Assembly (NCBI GenBank): GCA_039566865.1
Contig: CM076948.1
Coordinates: 25,536,001 to 25,600,000, forward strand
Source: Aurelia coerulea
Taxonomy: Eukaryota; Cnidaria; Scyphozoa; Semaeostomeae; Ulmaridae
Length of the DNA: 64,000 bases
Direction of reading: 5' to 3'
Position 1 is the stretch's first letter. Each line of letters starts with the position of its first letter. Below the pieces are notes generated by a model. The model saw nothing but the letters and a program-made list of their open reading frames with translations, was not told the DNA's origin and made no database searches. The position numbers and the translations under genes are program-made. Below, one piece after another: positions 43,609 to 55,690 of this stretch.

Positions 43609-44560
43609 CCAGTGAAATGATGATCAGCTGCGATCGTATCACACTGCGTTGGCGAGTGATAGAGTTAGCAAATAAGGCCGTCCGGCTGTGAGCAAGATGC
43701 ATGGCTTCGCTTTGTCGGTAGAGCTCGGCGGGAATAGCGGTGTGGGCTGGCATCTTTCTCTCTCTCTCTCAAGCCAATTAGCGTGTCACGCGATGTTCAA
43801 ATTTTAGCACAGACAAACGGCCACGTTTTAATCACTCCTTTTCTTCAAAAACTGAGAGAAATATCTATGTGTATCAGCCTAAACGCACCCAGCCATATGA
43901 TGACATTATGTCATACCATATTAGAATATAGAATCTCAAGGAATTTCCATTTAAATGGGCGTAGGCCAGGGTTAAGGGGCTTTTATCAAAACCAGACTCT
44001 GTTTCAGAGACTTTTCCTTTGCAAGTCCACCGGTTTGATGAGCTCATACAATACCTGTCAAAGGCTATTAGTGAGTACCCCCCGCAACCGCGGGGTTGGG
44101 AGAAAGGTAGAAAAGATGGGGATGTGCTGCCGCCTGAAAGTGTATGACAAGGAATCTGATTGGTCAGTTCCGTAGAAGGGAAAGAACAAACCAATCAGAT
44201 TTGTTTCTCCTTGGAGTGTCGTTTCCACTGCAACGATTGAAAATTCTAGACAAAATTCTTGTTCCATAGCAGAACAATAGCCAACTTCCTTTGAAACACA
44301 ACCCATGCCTCGATTTGTGGCTCTGCTCGGATTTACTAGCCTGCGTCACAGCTGTGAAGCAGGCTAGGGATTTACAACCTTCATCTTCAATTGAAATAAA
44401 TTGCGAACATTGTGATGCCGATAGTTCAGCTGCCTGCCTGTGGACCAACACCAAACACATGGTTGAAAAGTCGTTATGCGGAGAATACTAGGGATATCAA
44501 AATCAATAAAAGTCTGGTCGATACCTGAACTCAATACAAAGGCCCAGTTATCGCAACAAC
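43609..44560. other. Intergenic, one small hairpin, no gene seen
   Basis: TAGCCTGCGTCACAGCTGTGAAGCAGGCTA near 44337-44367 is a short palindrome. A (TC)n tract is at 43760. The 130-codon frame at 43783-44175 has no recognisable feature. Confidence 0.4.
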
Positions 44561-44615
44561 AACAACATATATTACAACAACAGCAACGACAACAACAACA
44601 ACAACAACAACACAA
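44555..44615. repeat. (CAA)n microsatellite
   Basis: About 20 imperfect CAA units; in one frame they read as polyglutamine, which is not evidence of a gene. Confidence 0.9.
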
Positions 44616-44799
44616 AGGAATGAAAACATTGGCGCGAGTGGAATCAGTCTTGTCGATAGCCAGAGAGCGGAAGTATTTTTGCAATTTTTCTTTTGTTTTT
44701 CTGAGCATTATTGTAATTACAGGTAAAATTCAATTTACGAAACTTCCGTATGTTAAGTTAAGTTACAAAAATTCCAAAAATAAACATAATCTAAGCGAC

Positions 44800-45035
44800 A
44801 GAGCTTTAGATATACCCTTCTTCTTTCGTTATAAGCACATAACTCCTCTTAAAACACCTTTCGCTTGCACAAGGCGAGAGTTTGCCCTACCAGTTTCGGG
44901 GAAAGTTTTGCAGCTTGGCTTGTTTTCATTACTAGTTGAGAGAATTTCCTTTGTCTGCAGTCGCTAATCGCTTTGAATTGAGGTGTCAATCAAACGCAGC
45001 TGTTGCTATTGTATTACAAAATACATGGTTGCTTC
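44800..45035. mobile_element. Half copy of a family 2 MITE
   Basis: GATATACCCTTCTTCTTTCG through TTGAGAGAATTTCCTTTGTCTGC and GTATTACAAAAT matches the right half of family 2, particularly the variant at 48941. The left half and the terminal CTGTCCTTGTT are missing. Confidence 0.7.
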
Positions 45036-46282
45036 TCCCTCCATCGTTTGTGCTTAGTGCGTGTGGGGTGTACCTATTCATAAACTATTAAAAAAAAGGC
45101 AAATAGAAACATCAACCAATATGCATTTGCACACTAAACCCATGATAATATAATTGGCAAATTTATCACAAAACACTTTAACTGCAAGATTTTAGATAAT
45201 AAGTTTGCTCGTAGGCTAGATTTCAGACTGAATTAGGACATGAAGTGTAAACTGGTAAAATAGTTGCAGTTATGCTTAATAGTACATTTAAGACAGTCAA
45301 ACCCATTTTTATCGCCAGTGGAGTCAAGGTGTTCTGGCATCGTTATAATTCTTAGTTGCGCAACTAAGAAGCCCATGATTAAATTACCAAATTCAGCTGC
45401 ATAGCATTTACTACCAGCAAACTGACAATTATAATAGATTGAAAAGATTTTTACATTTTCACCTTAACGCATACAATTAGCAAGAAAAGCACATGAAATT
45501 CCAGAAGGTTGGTCTCACTATAATTGGCTAATTTGAGAAAGGTAAAAAATTAACAGTTAATTCAAAATTCATTTGATAGTCTCATTTCTCTTTCGAAGAA
45601 GAAATAACCGAGCATCAGCTCCATTTTTGGATGTTTTTTTTCGGATCACTAAATTCAAAAGACAAAAAACAAAACTCAAATTTAATTATTGTTGAGGTGG
45701 AGGCAAAAAAATATAACGCTATGGAGTTGCATCCACATACAACATCACAAATTTTCTAATGATTTACAAAGGAAATTAACTTTAAACTACTAGAAAAAAC
45801 TAGGGCCAAATTTACACTTGAGGCGATCTTTCGATGCAGCGCACGCAGCAAAGCCAGATCGATCCAACTTCGTCGCATTGCTACGTTTTATGTTCAAAGA
45901 GCGTCAAGAACAGTGCCTCAAGGTCTTAGTACGCAGTCTTAATATTCGCGGACATTTTCAAATGACATCTGATTTGGGCCAGGCCTTCTTTAGTCTGAAC
46001 AATTTCGTTAGATTCACAGTTTTTAATTGTCTTACCAGGTGTCCCTCGCTCAGTCGTTGAAGAAATAACGCGAAATTACAGCACAAAATAGTCCAATTCT
46101 GAACTAAAAACAAAAAAAAGGCGTTACTTTTGCGTAAAGACTTCAGTTTTACAACAAAAGGCTACATTATCCCTATGGATGACTGAAAAACATCGCGTAA
46201 TTACGTAACTGACGAAGTAGAAATGTCAGAATTGCCGGAAGCTAAGCTCATTGATCATTTTTTTTACGATCAGCATACGTAA
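45036..46282. other. Intergenic; a perfect 22-bp palindrome at 45349-45370
   Basis: TTCTTAGTTGCGCAACTAAGAA is a perfect 22-base palindrome. Nothing else is recognised before the satellite. Confidence 0.5.
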
Positions 46283-48060
46283 AAGAACATAAATTCTCAC
46301 TGTTGTAGCTATCACTAGGACTTAAACGGGATGTAAAACTTCCCAAATATAGTTTAATGGTTCGTCTACCTTTATTAAAAAAGTAGGCTTGAATCATCAA
46401 CATAGCAAAAGGGACGTAAATTCTCACTGTTGTAGCTATCACTAGGACTTACCCGGGGATGTAAAACTTCCCAAATATATTTCAATGGTTCCTCTACCTA
46501 TATTAAAATAGTAGGCTTGAATCATCAACATAGCAAAAAGGACATAAATTCTCACTGTTGTAGCTATCACTAGGACTTACACGGGGATGTAAAACTTCCC
46601 AAATATAATTTAATGGTTCGTCTACCTTTATTAAAAAAGTAGGCTTGAATCATAACATAGGAAAAAGGACATAAATTCTCACTGTTGTAGCTATCACTAG
46701 GACTTACACGGGGATGTAAAACTTCCCAAATATAATTCAGTGGTTCCTCTACCTTTATTAAAATAATAGGCTGAATCATCAACATAGCAAAAGGGACATA
46801 AATTCTCACTATGTTTTAGCTATCACTAGGACGTACAAGGGATGTAAAATTTCCCCGATATAATGTAGAGATTGCTCTACCCTTACATAAAATAGTAGGC
46901 TTGAATCATCAACATAGGGAAAAGGATATAAATTCTCACTGTTGTAGCTATCACTAGGACTTACACGGGGATGTAAAACTTCCCAAATATAATTTAGTGG
47001 TTCCTCTACCTTTATTAAAATAATAGGCTTGAATCATCAACATAGCAAAAGGGACATAAATTCTCACTATGTTTTAGCTATCACTAGGATGTACACAGGG
47101 ATGTAAAATTTCCCCGATATAATGTAGAGATTGCTCTACCCTTACATAAAATAGTAGGCTTGAATCATCAACATAGGGAAAAGGATATAAATTCTCACTG
47201 TTGTAGCTATCACTAGGACTTACACGGGGATGTAAAACTTCCCAAATATAATTTAGTGGTTCCTCTACCTTTATTAAAATAATAGGCTTGAATCATCAAC
47301 ATAGCAAAAGGGACATAAATTCTCACTATGTTTTAGCTATCACTAGGATGTACACAGGGATGTAAAATTTCCCCGATATAATGTAGAGATTGCTCTACCC
47401 TTACATAAAATAGTAGGCTTGAATCATCAACATAGAAAAAAGGACATAAATTCTCATTATGTTTTAGCTATCACTAGGATGTGCCCGGGATGTAAAACTT
47501 CCCCAATATAATTTAGTGGTTCCTCTACCTTTATTAAAATAGTAGGCTTGAATCATCAACATAGCAAAAGGACATAAATTCTCACTGTTGTAGCTATCAC
47601 TAGGACTTACACGGGGATGTAAAACTTCCCAAATATAATTTAGTGGTTCCTCTACCTTTATTAAAATAGTAGGCTTGAATCATCAACATAGCAAAAGGAC
47701 ATAAATTCTCACTATGTTTCAGCTATCACCAGGATGTACACGGGATGTAAAATTTTCCCAATATAATTTAGTGGTTCCCCTACCTTTATCAAAATAGTAT
47801 GCTTGAATCATCAACATAGCAAAAGGACATAAATTCTCACTATGTTATACCTATCACTTGGACGTACACGGGGATAAACAATTCCCCAATAGAATTTAGT
47901 GGCTGCTCTACCGTTATGGAAAATGGTAGGCTTGAATCATCAACATAGCAAAAGGACATAAATTCTCACTATGTTTCAGCTATCACTAATACGTACACAG
48001 GATGTAAAGTTTCCCCAATATAATGTAGTGATTGCTCTACCCTTATATAAAATAGATAAC
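46283..48060. repeat. ~127-bp satellite array, about 14 units, partly dimeric
   Basis: The unit contains ATAAATTCTCACTGTTGTAG, CTATCACTAGGACTTACAC, GGGGATGTAAAACTTCCC, and GTAGGCTTGAATCATCAACA. CTCAC words fall at 46296, 46423, 46551 and 46678, about 127 apart. Two unit types exist: A (CACTGTTGTAGC, CCAAATATAATTTAGTGG) and B (CACTATGTTTTAGC, CCGATATAATGTAGAGATTG). Between about 46918 and 47440 they alternate A-B-A-B, giving a ~255-bp dimer repeated at least twice. The last units before 48060 are the most diverged. Confidence 0.95.
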
Positions 48061-48260
48061 AAGCCTACAAGTCTTTAGTATGGTTTTGCGACTTGAAACC
48101 TTCCTTCTACGAAGGCGCACTAAGACACAGGAATACAAGGAAGATATATTCAAATAACACGAGGCATTTGGGCCTAAGCCCACCTTCAGTTGCACACATC
48201 AGTTGAAGAGGAAACAGAGAAGAAAACAAGACAAGAAAACAAGACAAAGATCAAAACAAG
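48061..48260 (-). mobile_element. Possible retroelement tail next to the satellite
   Basis: On the minus strand, TCAACTGATGTGTGCAACTG and GAAGGTGGGCTTAGGCCCAAATG resemble the GAAGG...CC-type hairpin tails seen at the ends of Penelope-like and other retroelements in cnidarians. The satellite would be its extension. No RT or GIY-YIG sequence is present, so this is weak. Confidence 0.25.
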
Positions 48261-48940
48261 GTAAATAAATACGTAATCAAAACATCCGTGTCCTAACGCC
48301 CTTGCTGTTACATGACTACGGAGAACTAAACGGTCGTTGTTAAGGATATGAAAAGGCTAAGTTGTGAGCCTCAAGAAATCCCCTAGAAAGGGTTCTAGAT
48401 CGCATGCGCAGTAACGATTTACTTCGATGACATAATATGCAAGATAGGTTTGACCGTTGAGAACAAGAGACGAAACAATAGCAACGATGCGCATGACAAC
48501 GTGAACCCCGAGGTTGATTCGCCCACAACAAAGCTGAAACACAATGTATAAAAACAGTAGTAACCTTTTACAACCTGTATAATTACAAATAGTCCATCAC
48601 CTTCATCGTATTATATGCCATTTTTATAGTAAAAGGCTCACTTAAATGTAAAAATTTATTTCATTAAAATCGCTCAATTCGTTATAAAGTTATCAGCAAT
48701 TTGGTTATTGAGCTGTTTTTGGACATGGTCAAGGTGAAAGAGTAGAAATAACAACATAAACAGCCTCTAGGGTGGAAAACAAATGATAAAAAATTTTCCC
48801 TTGACATTTGGATGGTTTATCTTATCTTCTCAAAAGACTTCGATGTAACTGACCTGTTAGCTTTTCTAAAAGGAACCTGAATCGAACGATATATTCTCAT
48901 TCGTTTTGAAGAACTTTCGAATGTGCACAGTGGTAGTGAT

Positions 48941-49538
48941 AACAAGCACAGCTTTCTAACACAACAGCATCAATTAATTTGATTGACACCTCATTTCAAA
49001 GCGATTAGCGATTGCAGACAAAGGAAATTCTCTCAACCAGTAATTCAAAACAAACAAGACCACTATAGTTGCTCGAAACCGGTAGGGCAAACTCTCACCT
49101 TGTGCACGCGAAAGGTAGGTTTTTAAGAGAAGTTATGTGCCTATAACGAAAGAAGAAGGGTAAATCTAACGATCTACCTGGCGCATTTTGTTTAATTGAT
49201 TCAGAAGCCGAGCAGAAGGTATTGTAATTCTTACGCATTCGAGGCTTAAATGAAACAATTACCAAACAGCTCCTGAATCAAATAAACAAAATCCGCCAAG
49301 CAGAACTTTAGATTTACCCATCTTCTTTCGATATAAGCACATAACTTCTCTTAAAAACCACCTTTCGCGTGCACAAGGCGAGAGTTTGCCCTACTGGTTT
49401 CGGGGCAACTTTTGCGGCCTTGTTTGTTTTGAATTACTGGTTGAGAGAATTTCCTTTGTCTGAAGTCGCTAATCGCTTTGAATTGAGGTGTCACTCAAAA
49501 GCAACTGATGCTATTGTATTACAAAATCTGCCCTTGTT
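48941..49538. mobile_element. Family 2 MITE, 9-bp target duplication (one change)
   Basis: The ends are AACAAGCACAGCTTT and AAATCTGCCCTTGTT. The flanks are GGTAGTGAT (48932-48940) and AGTAGTGAT (49539-49547). The core differs from the other copies (CTCACCTTGTGCACGCG / CGCGTGCACAAGGCGAG), so it is a sub-family. Confidence 0.88.
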
Positions 49539-49547
49539 AGTAGTGAT

Positions 49548-50690
49548 AGAATCTCTAATGCCACTCAGTTGAGCCTCTCGAATAAAAATGTATAAAAATA
49601 TCCCTCGATCCTAACTCTTTTGTAGAGGTCTGTTGCCACTATTTCAAAGCTGTGGGTTACAAAGGTTGTAACGTCTGGTTATTTTTCAAGCTCTTTCAAA
49701 AACAGCTTGCAAGCAAAATCATCAACAACTCAAGAATCAGAACGGTGTGATCAATTTTAGTGAGATTGATTTCCAAATCTAAGATAGCCTTAAAATGTTT
49801 AAAATCAGCATTCGCTGAACCATCCTCAAACATATGAAATCAATCAAATTGATACATCAATGCATCAATCTATCAACCAATCAATCAATCCATCAATCAA
49901 TCAATCAATTATAGTGCTACAAAATAAATTATAGTGCTTCGATCAAGGACGATTTCAGGAAACGAACAAAAACTATTGCCTTGCTTTAGTAAGGAGCAAA
50001 GTAAACTTCGTTGGCAAAGGTGAAATTTTATCGCTGGGATTTCAGGCTTCGCATTGAATTTATGATGACTTTGCAAATAGACATTTACTCTTCCTGAATT
50101 ACCAAACAACTCTTATCATCGAAAGTGTTTGACGGTTTCTAAAAATAGCTAATGTTACCAGCTATAAAGCTTTCATGGAGACGCGCTAGGTAAAAATAGC
50201 CCCCGTGATCGCTACAGGCTTAACGAGCACGCAACTTAATGATTCTTATTGTCGCATGTACTAATGAGTTTTTGGCGCCGAAATGTCATTCACGCGATAA
50301 TTGTCAATCGCTCAAAACTGACGTGATTTTCTCGTAGTTCTATTGATGTCAGGTCAAATTTTAAAATCAGTCTCGTCTTAAAAACCAAAAACCCGATGAC
50401 CTGCCAGAGAAAACCATTAATCTTCGTGAGGAAAATAAAGGATGAAAAGACGCTTACGGAACAGAAAATCATCTAAAATGTCAAACTATAAACGCCGACC
50501 AAGAATCTTTTATATACTTCTAACTAAAAACCTCCACACAAACACACAAGTAACAGATTTTTGAGCTATTGCAAGCAAGGGTGAATTTTGTAAAGCAAAA
50601 GATACATTTCCGTTTAAGACAAAGCGATTTGACAGCAGCGAGAAAAGATTTTACACCTTCTACGTAGCAGATCAAAATGTTTTGCTCTCT
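49548..50690. other. Intergenic with a (CAAT)n tract, no gene seen
   Basis: CAATCAATCAATCCATCAATCAATCAATCAATT lies at about 49879-49910, preceded by looser ATCAAT repeats from 49840. Nothing else is recognised. Confidence 0.5.
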
Positions 50691-50699
50691 CTGTTAGCT

Positions 50700-51203
50700 A
50701 GCATAGGGCTCAAATCTTTAAAAAGGTTGGGTGTAAAATTCTATTACATTTTTCTTTGAATTAAATGGCTTGGAAGGAACTTAGAGTTTTTGCTGTAAGT
50801 ATGCCGTGGAAAATTATTGATATCTTGAATAGTTTCAAAATGGCAGCAGTTATTAAATTCGAGGCTATGACGTCATCAATTTTCTAAGTCCTAAACCAGA
50901 AAAGCTACAAATTTCTGCTTGCCATTATATTGTAGAACTTCATTAACTATGATTATCTGGAATATTATATCATTTTCCCTCTATTGGTTTAGGATTTACA
51001 ATAATTTAAATTTTTCAAAGTTTTCCACCAATTTTTTCAAAAATAATCCGTCATTTTGAAAAAAATCAACATATCAAAAAATGTCCATGGCAGATTAACA
51101 GCAAAGTACCATACGTTCCTTTCAAGCCATTCAATGCAAAGAAAAATGTCATAGAATTTTACATCCACCTTTTTAAAGATTTGAAAGATTTGAGCCTTAT
51201 GCT
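50700..51203. mobile_element. Family 1 MITE, subtype B
   Basis: AGCATAGGGCTCAAATC at the left pairs with GATTTGAGCCTTATGCT at the right. The interior is collinear with 16464. The flanking sequences CTCTGTTAG (50689-50697) and CTCTGTTTA (51204-51212) are similar but offset by two bases, so the left junction has been disturbed. Confidence 0.85.
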
Positions 51204-51445
51204 CTCTGTTTATTTTCATTTGATTGAGAGCACTCATAGGCGTGAAATCCATTCTTCAGAAATGCAAATCGTTTTGTCTTTTTGCAAGCATGAAGCTTTT
51301 GTTTTGCAAAATTTGCCTTTGCTGCTATTGCAAGAAACAGTCCTGATCGAGCGATATTTTGACATGTCTTGTAGAACTCTGACGAACCTTTCAATGTGCA
51401 CAACAACAATGGAAGCTGTAACGCCGCTTTTCAAGCAAAAATGTA

Positions 51446-52027
51446 CAGGGTGTCCCAAAAAAATTGTGCCCCGCTTGCCAGAAGATTGCATCAAAACGGC
51501 AAAAGATTCATGATGTTGCTCTTCCAGATATTCAATTAAAGTTTGCCACCATTCCCGTAAAAATGCGTTCAAAAATGATGGAGCTATGACCTCCAGGAGA
51601 CCAAATGTGCCTCATGCCGGAAAGCAGCGGTCGGCCATTTTGTCTTACTATTTTGCAGCGATAAGTGGCTTCATGGATGAAATGAAACAGCAGCCTCCAG
51701 TGTCATAGCTCTCGTGAAAATTCGATGATCATCAGAGAGTTCAACAATTTCTTACACCTCACAGAAACAATTTCTTACCTCACATGAAGCTATTTATCGC
51801 TGCAAAATAGTAAGACAAAATGGCCGACCGCTGGTTTCAGTCATCAGGCAAATTTGGTCTTCTGAAGGCCATAGCTCCATCATTTTTCAACGAATTTTTA
51901 TGGGGATGGCAGCAGACTTTATTTGAACATCTGAGGAGCAACATCATATAAAAGTTTGGAGAGGATCTTTTGCTATTTTGTCACAATCTTCAGGCAAACG
52001 GGGCACACTTTTTTGGGGGGCACCCTG
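51446..52027. mobile_element. Tc1/mariner-type MITE, CAGGGTGTCCC ends
   Basis: CAGGGTGTCCCAAAAAAATT with GTGCCCCGCTTG pairs with CAAACGGGGCACACTTTTTTGGGGGGCACCCTG. TA stands on both sides (51444-51445, 52028-52029). A long inner inverted repeat (GCGGTCGGCCATTTTGTC / GACAAAATGGCCGACCGC) makes it almost wholly foldback. Confidence 0.88.
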
Positions 52028-52224
52028 TATAAACAGAGTGCTCGATACAGAATAGCTGAAAGGCCCATTTGGCGAGGGACAGACTTTTAGGAATCTACGT
52101 CTGGATATGAACAGGAGACTTCACAAGGAAAAAGATCGGGTAACCCAAATGCGACAATATTTCATTGTTTTGTGGGAGAGACAATGGAATTGCCGTGTGA
52201 AAAAAACATGTTTTGAGCAATACT

Positions 52225-52564
52225 GGGGGGAATAAAAAGTATGTGGCCGATATTCAAAACTAAAATTTTCATCTGTCAGTCAAAGGTTAACTTAGATAAG
52301 AAAATTTTGCTTGGCAAAATCACTCATCTTTAAGAACCAAAAATTAGAAAAATGCGCCTAAGGGGTTTTTATGGGAATCGAGAATTCCACATTCCATTCT
52401 GGTCCATAATTTATTTGGCATTGAAATTGAAATTCAATTCAACAGTCAGTTTCAGAAATAGAATTTTGATTTCAAAAGCACGTAAATCAAAATTTTCTCA
52501 TCTAATGAAAAACCTTTGTCTGATAGATTAACATATCGGCCACATAGTTCTTATTCCGCAGCCC
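52225..52564. mobile_element. Foldback element, ATGTGGCCGATAT arms
   Basis: GGGGGGAATAAAAAGTATGTGGCCGATAT at the left pairs with ATATCGGCCACATAGTTCTTATTCCGCAGCCC at the right; pairing goes on into CTGTCAGTCAAAGGTT against AACCTTTGTCTGATAGA. Non-coding; no clear target duplication. Confidence 0.75.
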
Positions 52565-53455
52565 TCCAAACGTGTAAACCTCTCTTTTTGACTAACCCGG
52601 TAATATTTTACAAACTATTGAACTTTTAGCCACAAACGTATTTCTAATGCAGACAATTTCATGATCCATATCATAATCTACTTTTGAAGATTTTTCAAAA
52701 ATGTTCACTTTTTTTGGGTCAACCGGTCTATACGCCTAAATGGGACATTTACTTGGAGTTGAATATCTTCTAGAAGTTGAATCTTTGAAAAGTATTAAAA
52801 ATTGAATATAAACACCAATAAACACTCGAAATCTAGGAAAACAATCGTTGTTTTTTTTTTCGGATGACTATCACGTGGGCCTTAGCAGCTGCCATAAGAT
52901 CAATGTCAAATCCTGTTTTTAACACAAAAATAATTTGTTTACAGCTAGCCCTATTTTCTAAGACCACGCCTTGCAATTTTGTGGTTTGTCATATATTTTT
53001 CATTTCGAATAAATAGACAATAGTCCTTTTCTCAAACAGACGGGAAAATACCCAAATGGTTCCGTTACTTCGTTTCAGACAATGAAAGCGAAATATTGGA
53101 ATACTTTAAGCAACCGAAAACGTGAACGCTACGTTTGACGTGGGTACAACTGAAGCGATATCTCAGCGTAACTGCTACCATGTTGCTATTGTATTGAAAT
53201 CGACATCCGTTCAAAACAAACTACAAGTTCGGGAATAAATACCTACAGACACATTTGTGGTTGTCGGGTCTTAAAATTTCTTAAATTTAACTGGAATTGG
53301 GCCAGGTTTATTGAAAATAAATATGAAACGTCATTTCAACGATATTTGGCACTTTTAAATATTAATAAATGAAAGATGCCAACTGAGTTTTGCTGTTTAG
53401 GGGGGCAATAGAGAGTTAACGAAACCAGGTCGTCAATGTTTATTAGAACAGAACA
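52565..53455. other. Intergenic, nothing recognised
   Basis: AT-rich sequence with no element or coding similarity that I can name. Confidence 0.4.
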
Positions 53456-53547
53456 AGCATAGCTTCCATTCCAAATCTCTAAGAAGATCAACATGAACTC
53501 CTATGCCATGTTTCTTTAAATTGAATGGCTTGAAAGAACCTTCAGCC

Positions 53548-54150
53548 AACAAGGACAGATTTTGTAAGACAATAGCATGAGTTGCTTTTGATTGACACCT
53601 GAATTCAAAGCAATTATCGATCCCAGACAAAGGAAATTCTCTCAATCCTCAATCAGTAAATCAAAACAAACAATGCTGCAAAAGTTTCCCTAAAACCTAG
53701 GTAGCTAGCGCACTCGTTGTGCATTCCAAAAATTCTTTTTAAGAGCAAACATGAGATCGAAAGAAGAAGGATATATCCACATATCTGCCTCAGGCATTTC
53801 ATATGTTTGATTCAAAAGCCGATTGAGAGGCGATTCAATTCTCTTCTTTTTTTGGGTGTAATTAAAACACTTACTGCTCAGCTTCTGAACCAAAGAAATG
53901 AAATGCCTGAGGTAGATATGTAGATATATCCTTCTTCTTTCGATCTATGCCTATGTTTGCTCTTAAAAACAATTGTTGGAATGCACAACGAGCGCGTTAG
54001 CTACCTGGGTTTCAGAGCAACTTTTGCGGCTTTTTTTGTTTTGAATTTATGGTTGAGAGAAATCCCTTTGTCTGCAGTCGCTAATCGCTTTGAATTCAGA
54101 TGTCAATCAAAAGCAACTCGTGCTATTGTGTTACAAAATCTGTCCTTGTT
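53548..54150. mobile_element. Family 2 MITE nested in family 1A, 9-bp target duplication (one change)
   Basis: The ends are AACAAGGACAGATTTTG and CAAAATCTGTCCTTGTT. The flanks CCTTCAGCC (53539-53547) and CTTTCAGCC (54151-54159) derive from the host element. The arms are at least 200 bp long. Confidence 0.9.
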
Positions 54151-54325
54151 CTTTCAGCCACTTTGCTATGATTCTACCTTTGGACTTTTCGAAACTCTTC
54201 CATATTTTTCGAAAGTACAGCGTATTTCATGTTTCAACTCATTTGACGATGTGACGTCATCGAATTTCGAAATCGTAGACCAGAAGGGTGAAAGACTTGC
54301 CCTTGATACCATATTGTAGACATTA

Positions 54326-54578
54326 AAGGTAACAGACGCGGGTATATACGTCCATTTGTAAAAAGAACAAAGGACAACCCACGCACTCTTTGTCTCCTGA
54401 GCTCTTGCACGTGTCAATTTCACCCATTTCAATTGTTGTTTAATCGTGCCCAATCCCTTGTTCATGAACACATCTTTCAACCCTGCTGATTACTTGTAAT
54501 AAACGATGATAAACAAGTAAATAAAGTAAAATATAAGCACTTTGATGCAAATTGAAATAAACACAAGTGTCATTAATA
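54326..54578. mobile_element. Unclassified ~250-bp insert within the family 1A copy
   Basis: The insert starts about TAAAGGTAACAGACGCGGG and ends about CACAAGTGTCATTAA, interrupting the host word GTAGACATTCATAAACTATGG. It ends AATAAACACAAGTGTC and contains a further AATAAA-like signal, so it could be a truncated retroposed transcript. No inverted ends are evident. Confidence 0.5.
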
Positions 54579-54984
54579 AACTATGGCTTTCTTGAAAATT
54601 ATTTCATGTCTCCACAAACAGTTTAGAAGTTTCGATGGTTCTAACTTTTTTCAAAATTTGTCGTTGAATTCTTAAAAAAGAAGAAAATATCTCTAATTCA
54701 GAAAGTATTTCGGATTTTCAGAAAATTCCAACGGTAGAACAATGGCAAAATCGGTAAAGTTTTTAAAGATTTGGAGCCTCTGCTGTTAGAATGTCATCTT
54801 GTATCCTGGAAACTAAATGTTCCCTACACGCTAACTTTTACATACTACTTGAAAAGCCAAGAATGAACGGAAGCAAATTGGCACTAAATACAAGTAACCA
54901 ATCGAAGCAAAACTCCTAAAACAAAAGCAACCTTGAATTTCAGCTGCCATCGTGGTTTCGTAAACTCCCTTATGTGTACAAGAA

Positions 54985-55523
54985 GCTGTGGTGTCCTACT
55001 CGTTAGAACATTAAATGTTTCTACACGGTAGAACGCGTCCTTCGAAAGCAGGCAAAGTTGAACTCGCTCGTGTCCTTCATTAAAAGAATTCAGCGGCGTC
55101 TTCTAGGGGCACGCCTTCTTGCTAAAAACAGCCTACAGCCAAGTAAAACGGTAAGTTTCCTGGAAGTTTTCTTGATTGATTCCACTTTGTAATTCATAAA
55201 GATATTAATATACCATGCCTAGCTTCGCGTTGTCTCACCTTCCCATTAGAACGTTCAATCGCTCTACATGGTAGGACGTCCTTCAGAAGTGGACTATTGA
55301 TGGTATCAATTGAAAGGAGAAAGTGCCGAAAATCTCTGGAGACTCAAAACTACTTTAAAGTTGAACTCGCCTGTGTCCTAAATCAAAGGAATTCTGCTAG
55401 CGTCTTCCAGGGGCACGCCTTTTTGCTAAAAAATATCCTACAGCCAAGTAAAACGCAAAGTTTCCTGGAAGCTTTTTAATTGATTCCATTTTGTAATTCA
55501 TAAAATTTTAATAGACCATGCCT
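54985..55523 (+). repeat. Local tandem duplication (~230-290 bp)
   Basis: GTTGAACTCGCTCGTGTCCT...GGGGCACGCCTTCTTGCTAAAAA...CAGCCAAGTAAAACG...TTTCCTGGAAG is found from about 54990 and again from about 55240. The second copy carries about 70 extra bases (55290-55360). The duplicates differ by some 10-15%. Confidence 0.8.
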
Positions 55524-55690
55524 TCCTTTCCAAAAAGCTGTTTTAGCATGAAGTTGCAAATCAAGACGACGCCAGCTCTGCAGAAGTTTTCTATTTGATT
55601 AAGACGATGACTAACACGGTAAAAACGCGGTGCGCTCGCCAATTGCTTTGAGATCAATAGTCAATGAAATTCAACAGGATGATAAAATTC

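Larger units (their letters stand above)
53456..54784. mobile_element. Family 1A MITE split by two later insertions
   Basis: The left part (53456-53547, AGCATAGCTTCC...CTTGAAAGAACC), middle (54151-54325) and right (54579-54784) together are collinear with other 1A copies. The first gap is an entire family 2 MITE and the second an unrelated 250-bp insert. The outer target duplication is no longer clear. Confidence 0.82.

Noticed and set aside
44364..44967. Polyglutamine or polycysteine protein frames
   Set aside because: The repeats come from a (CAA)n microsatellite and the flanks show no coding features.
46248..46809. Minus-strand frames in the 127-bp satellite
   Set aside because: Translation of a tandem repeat whose period is not kept constant; frames break between units.
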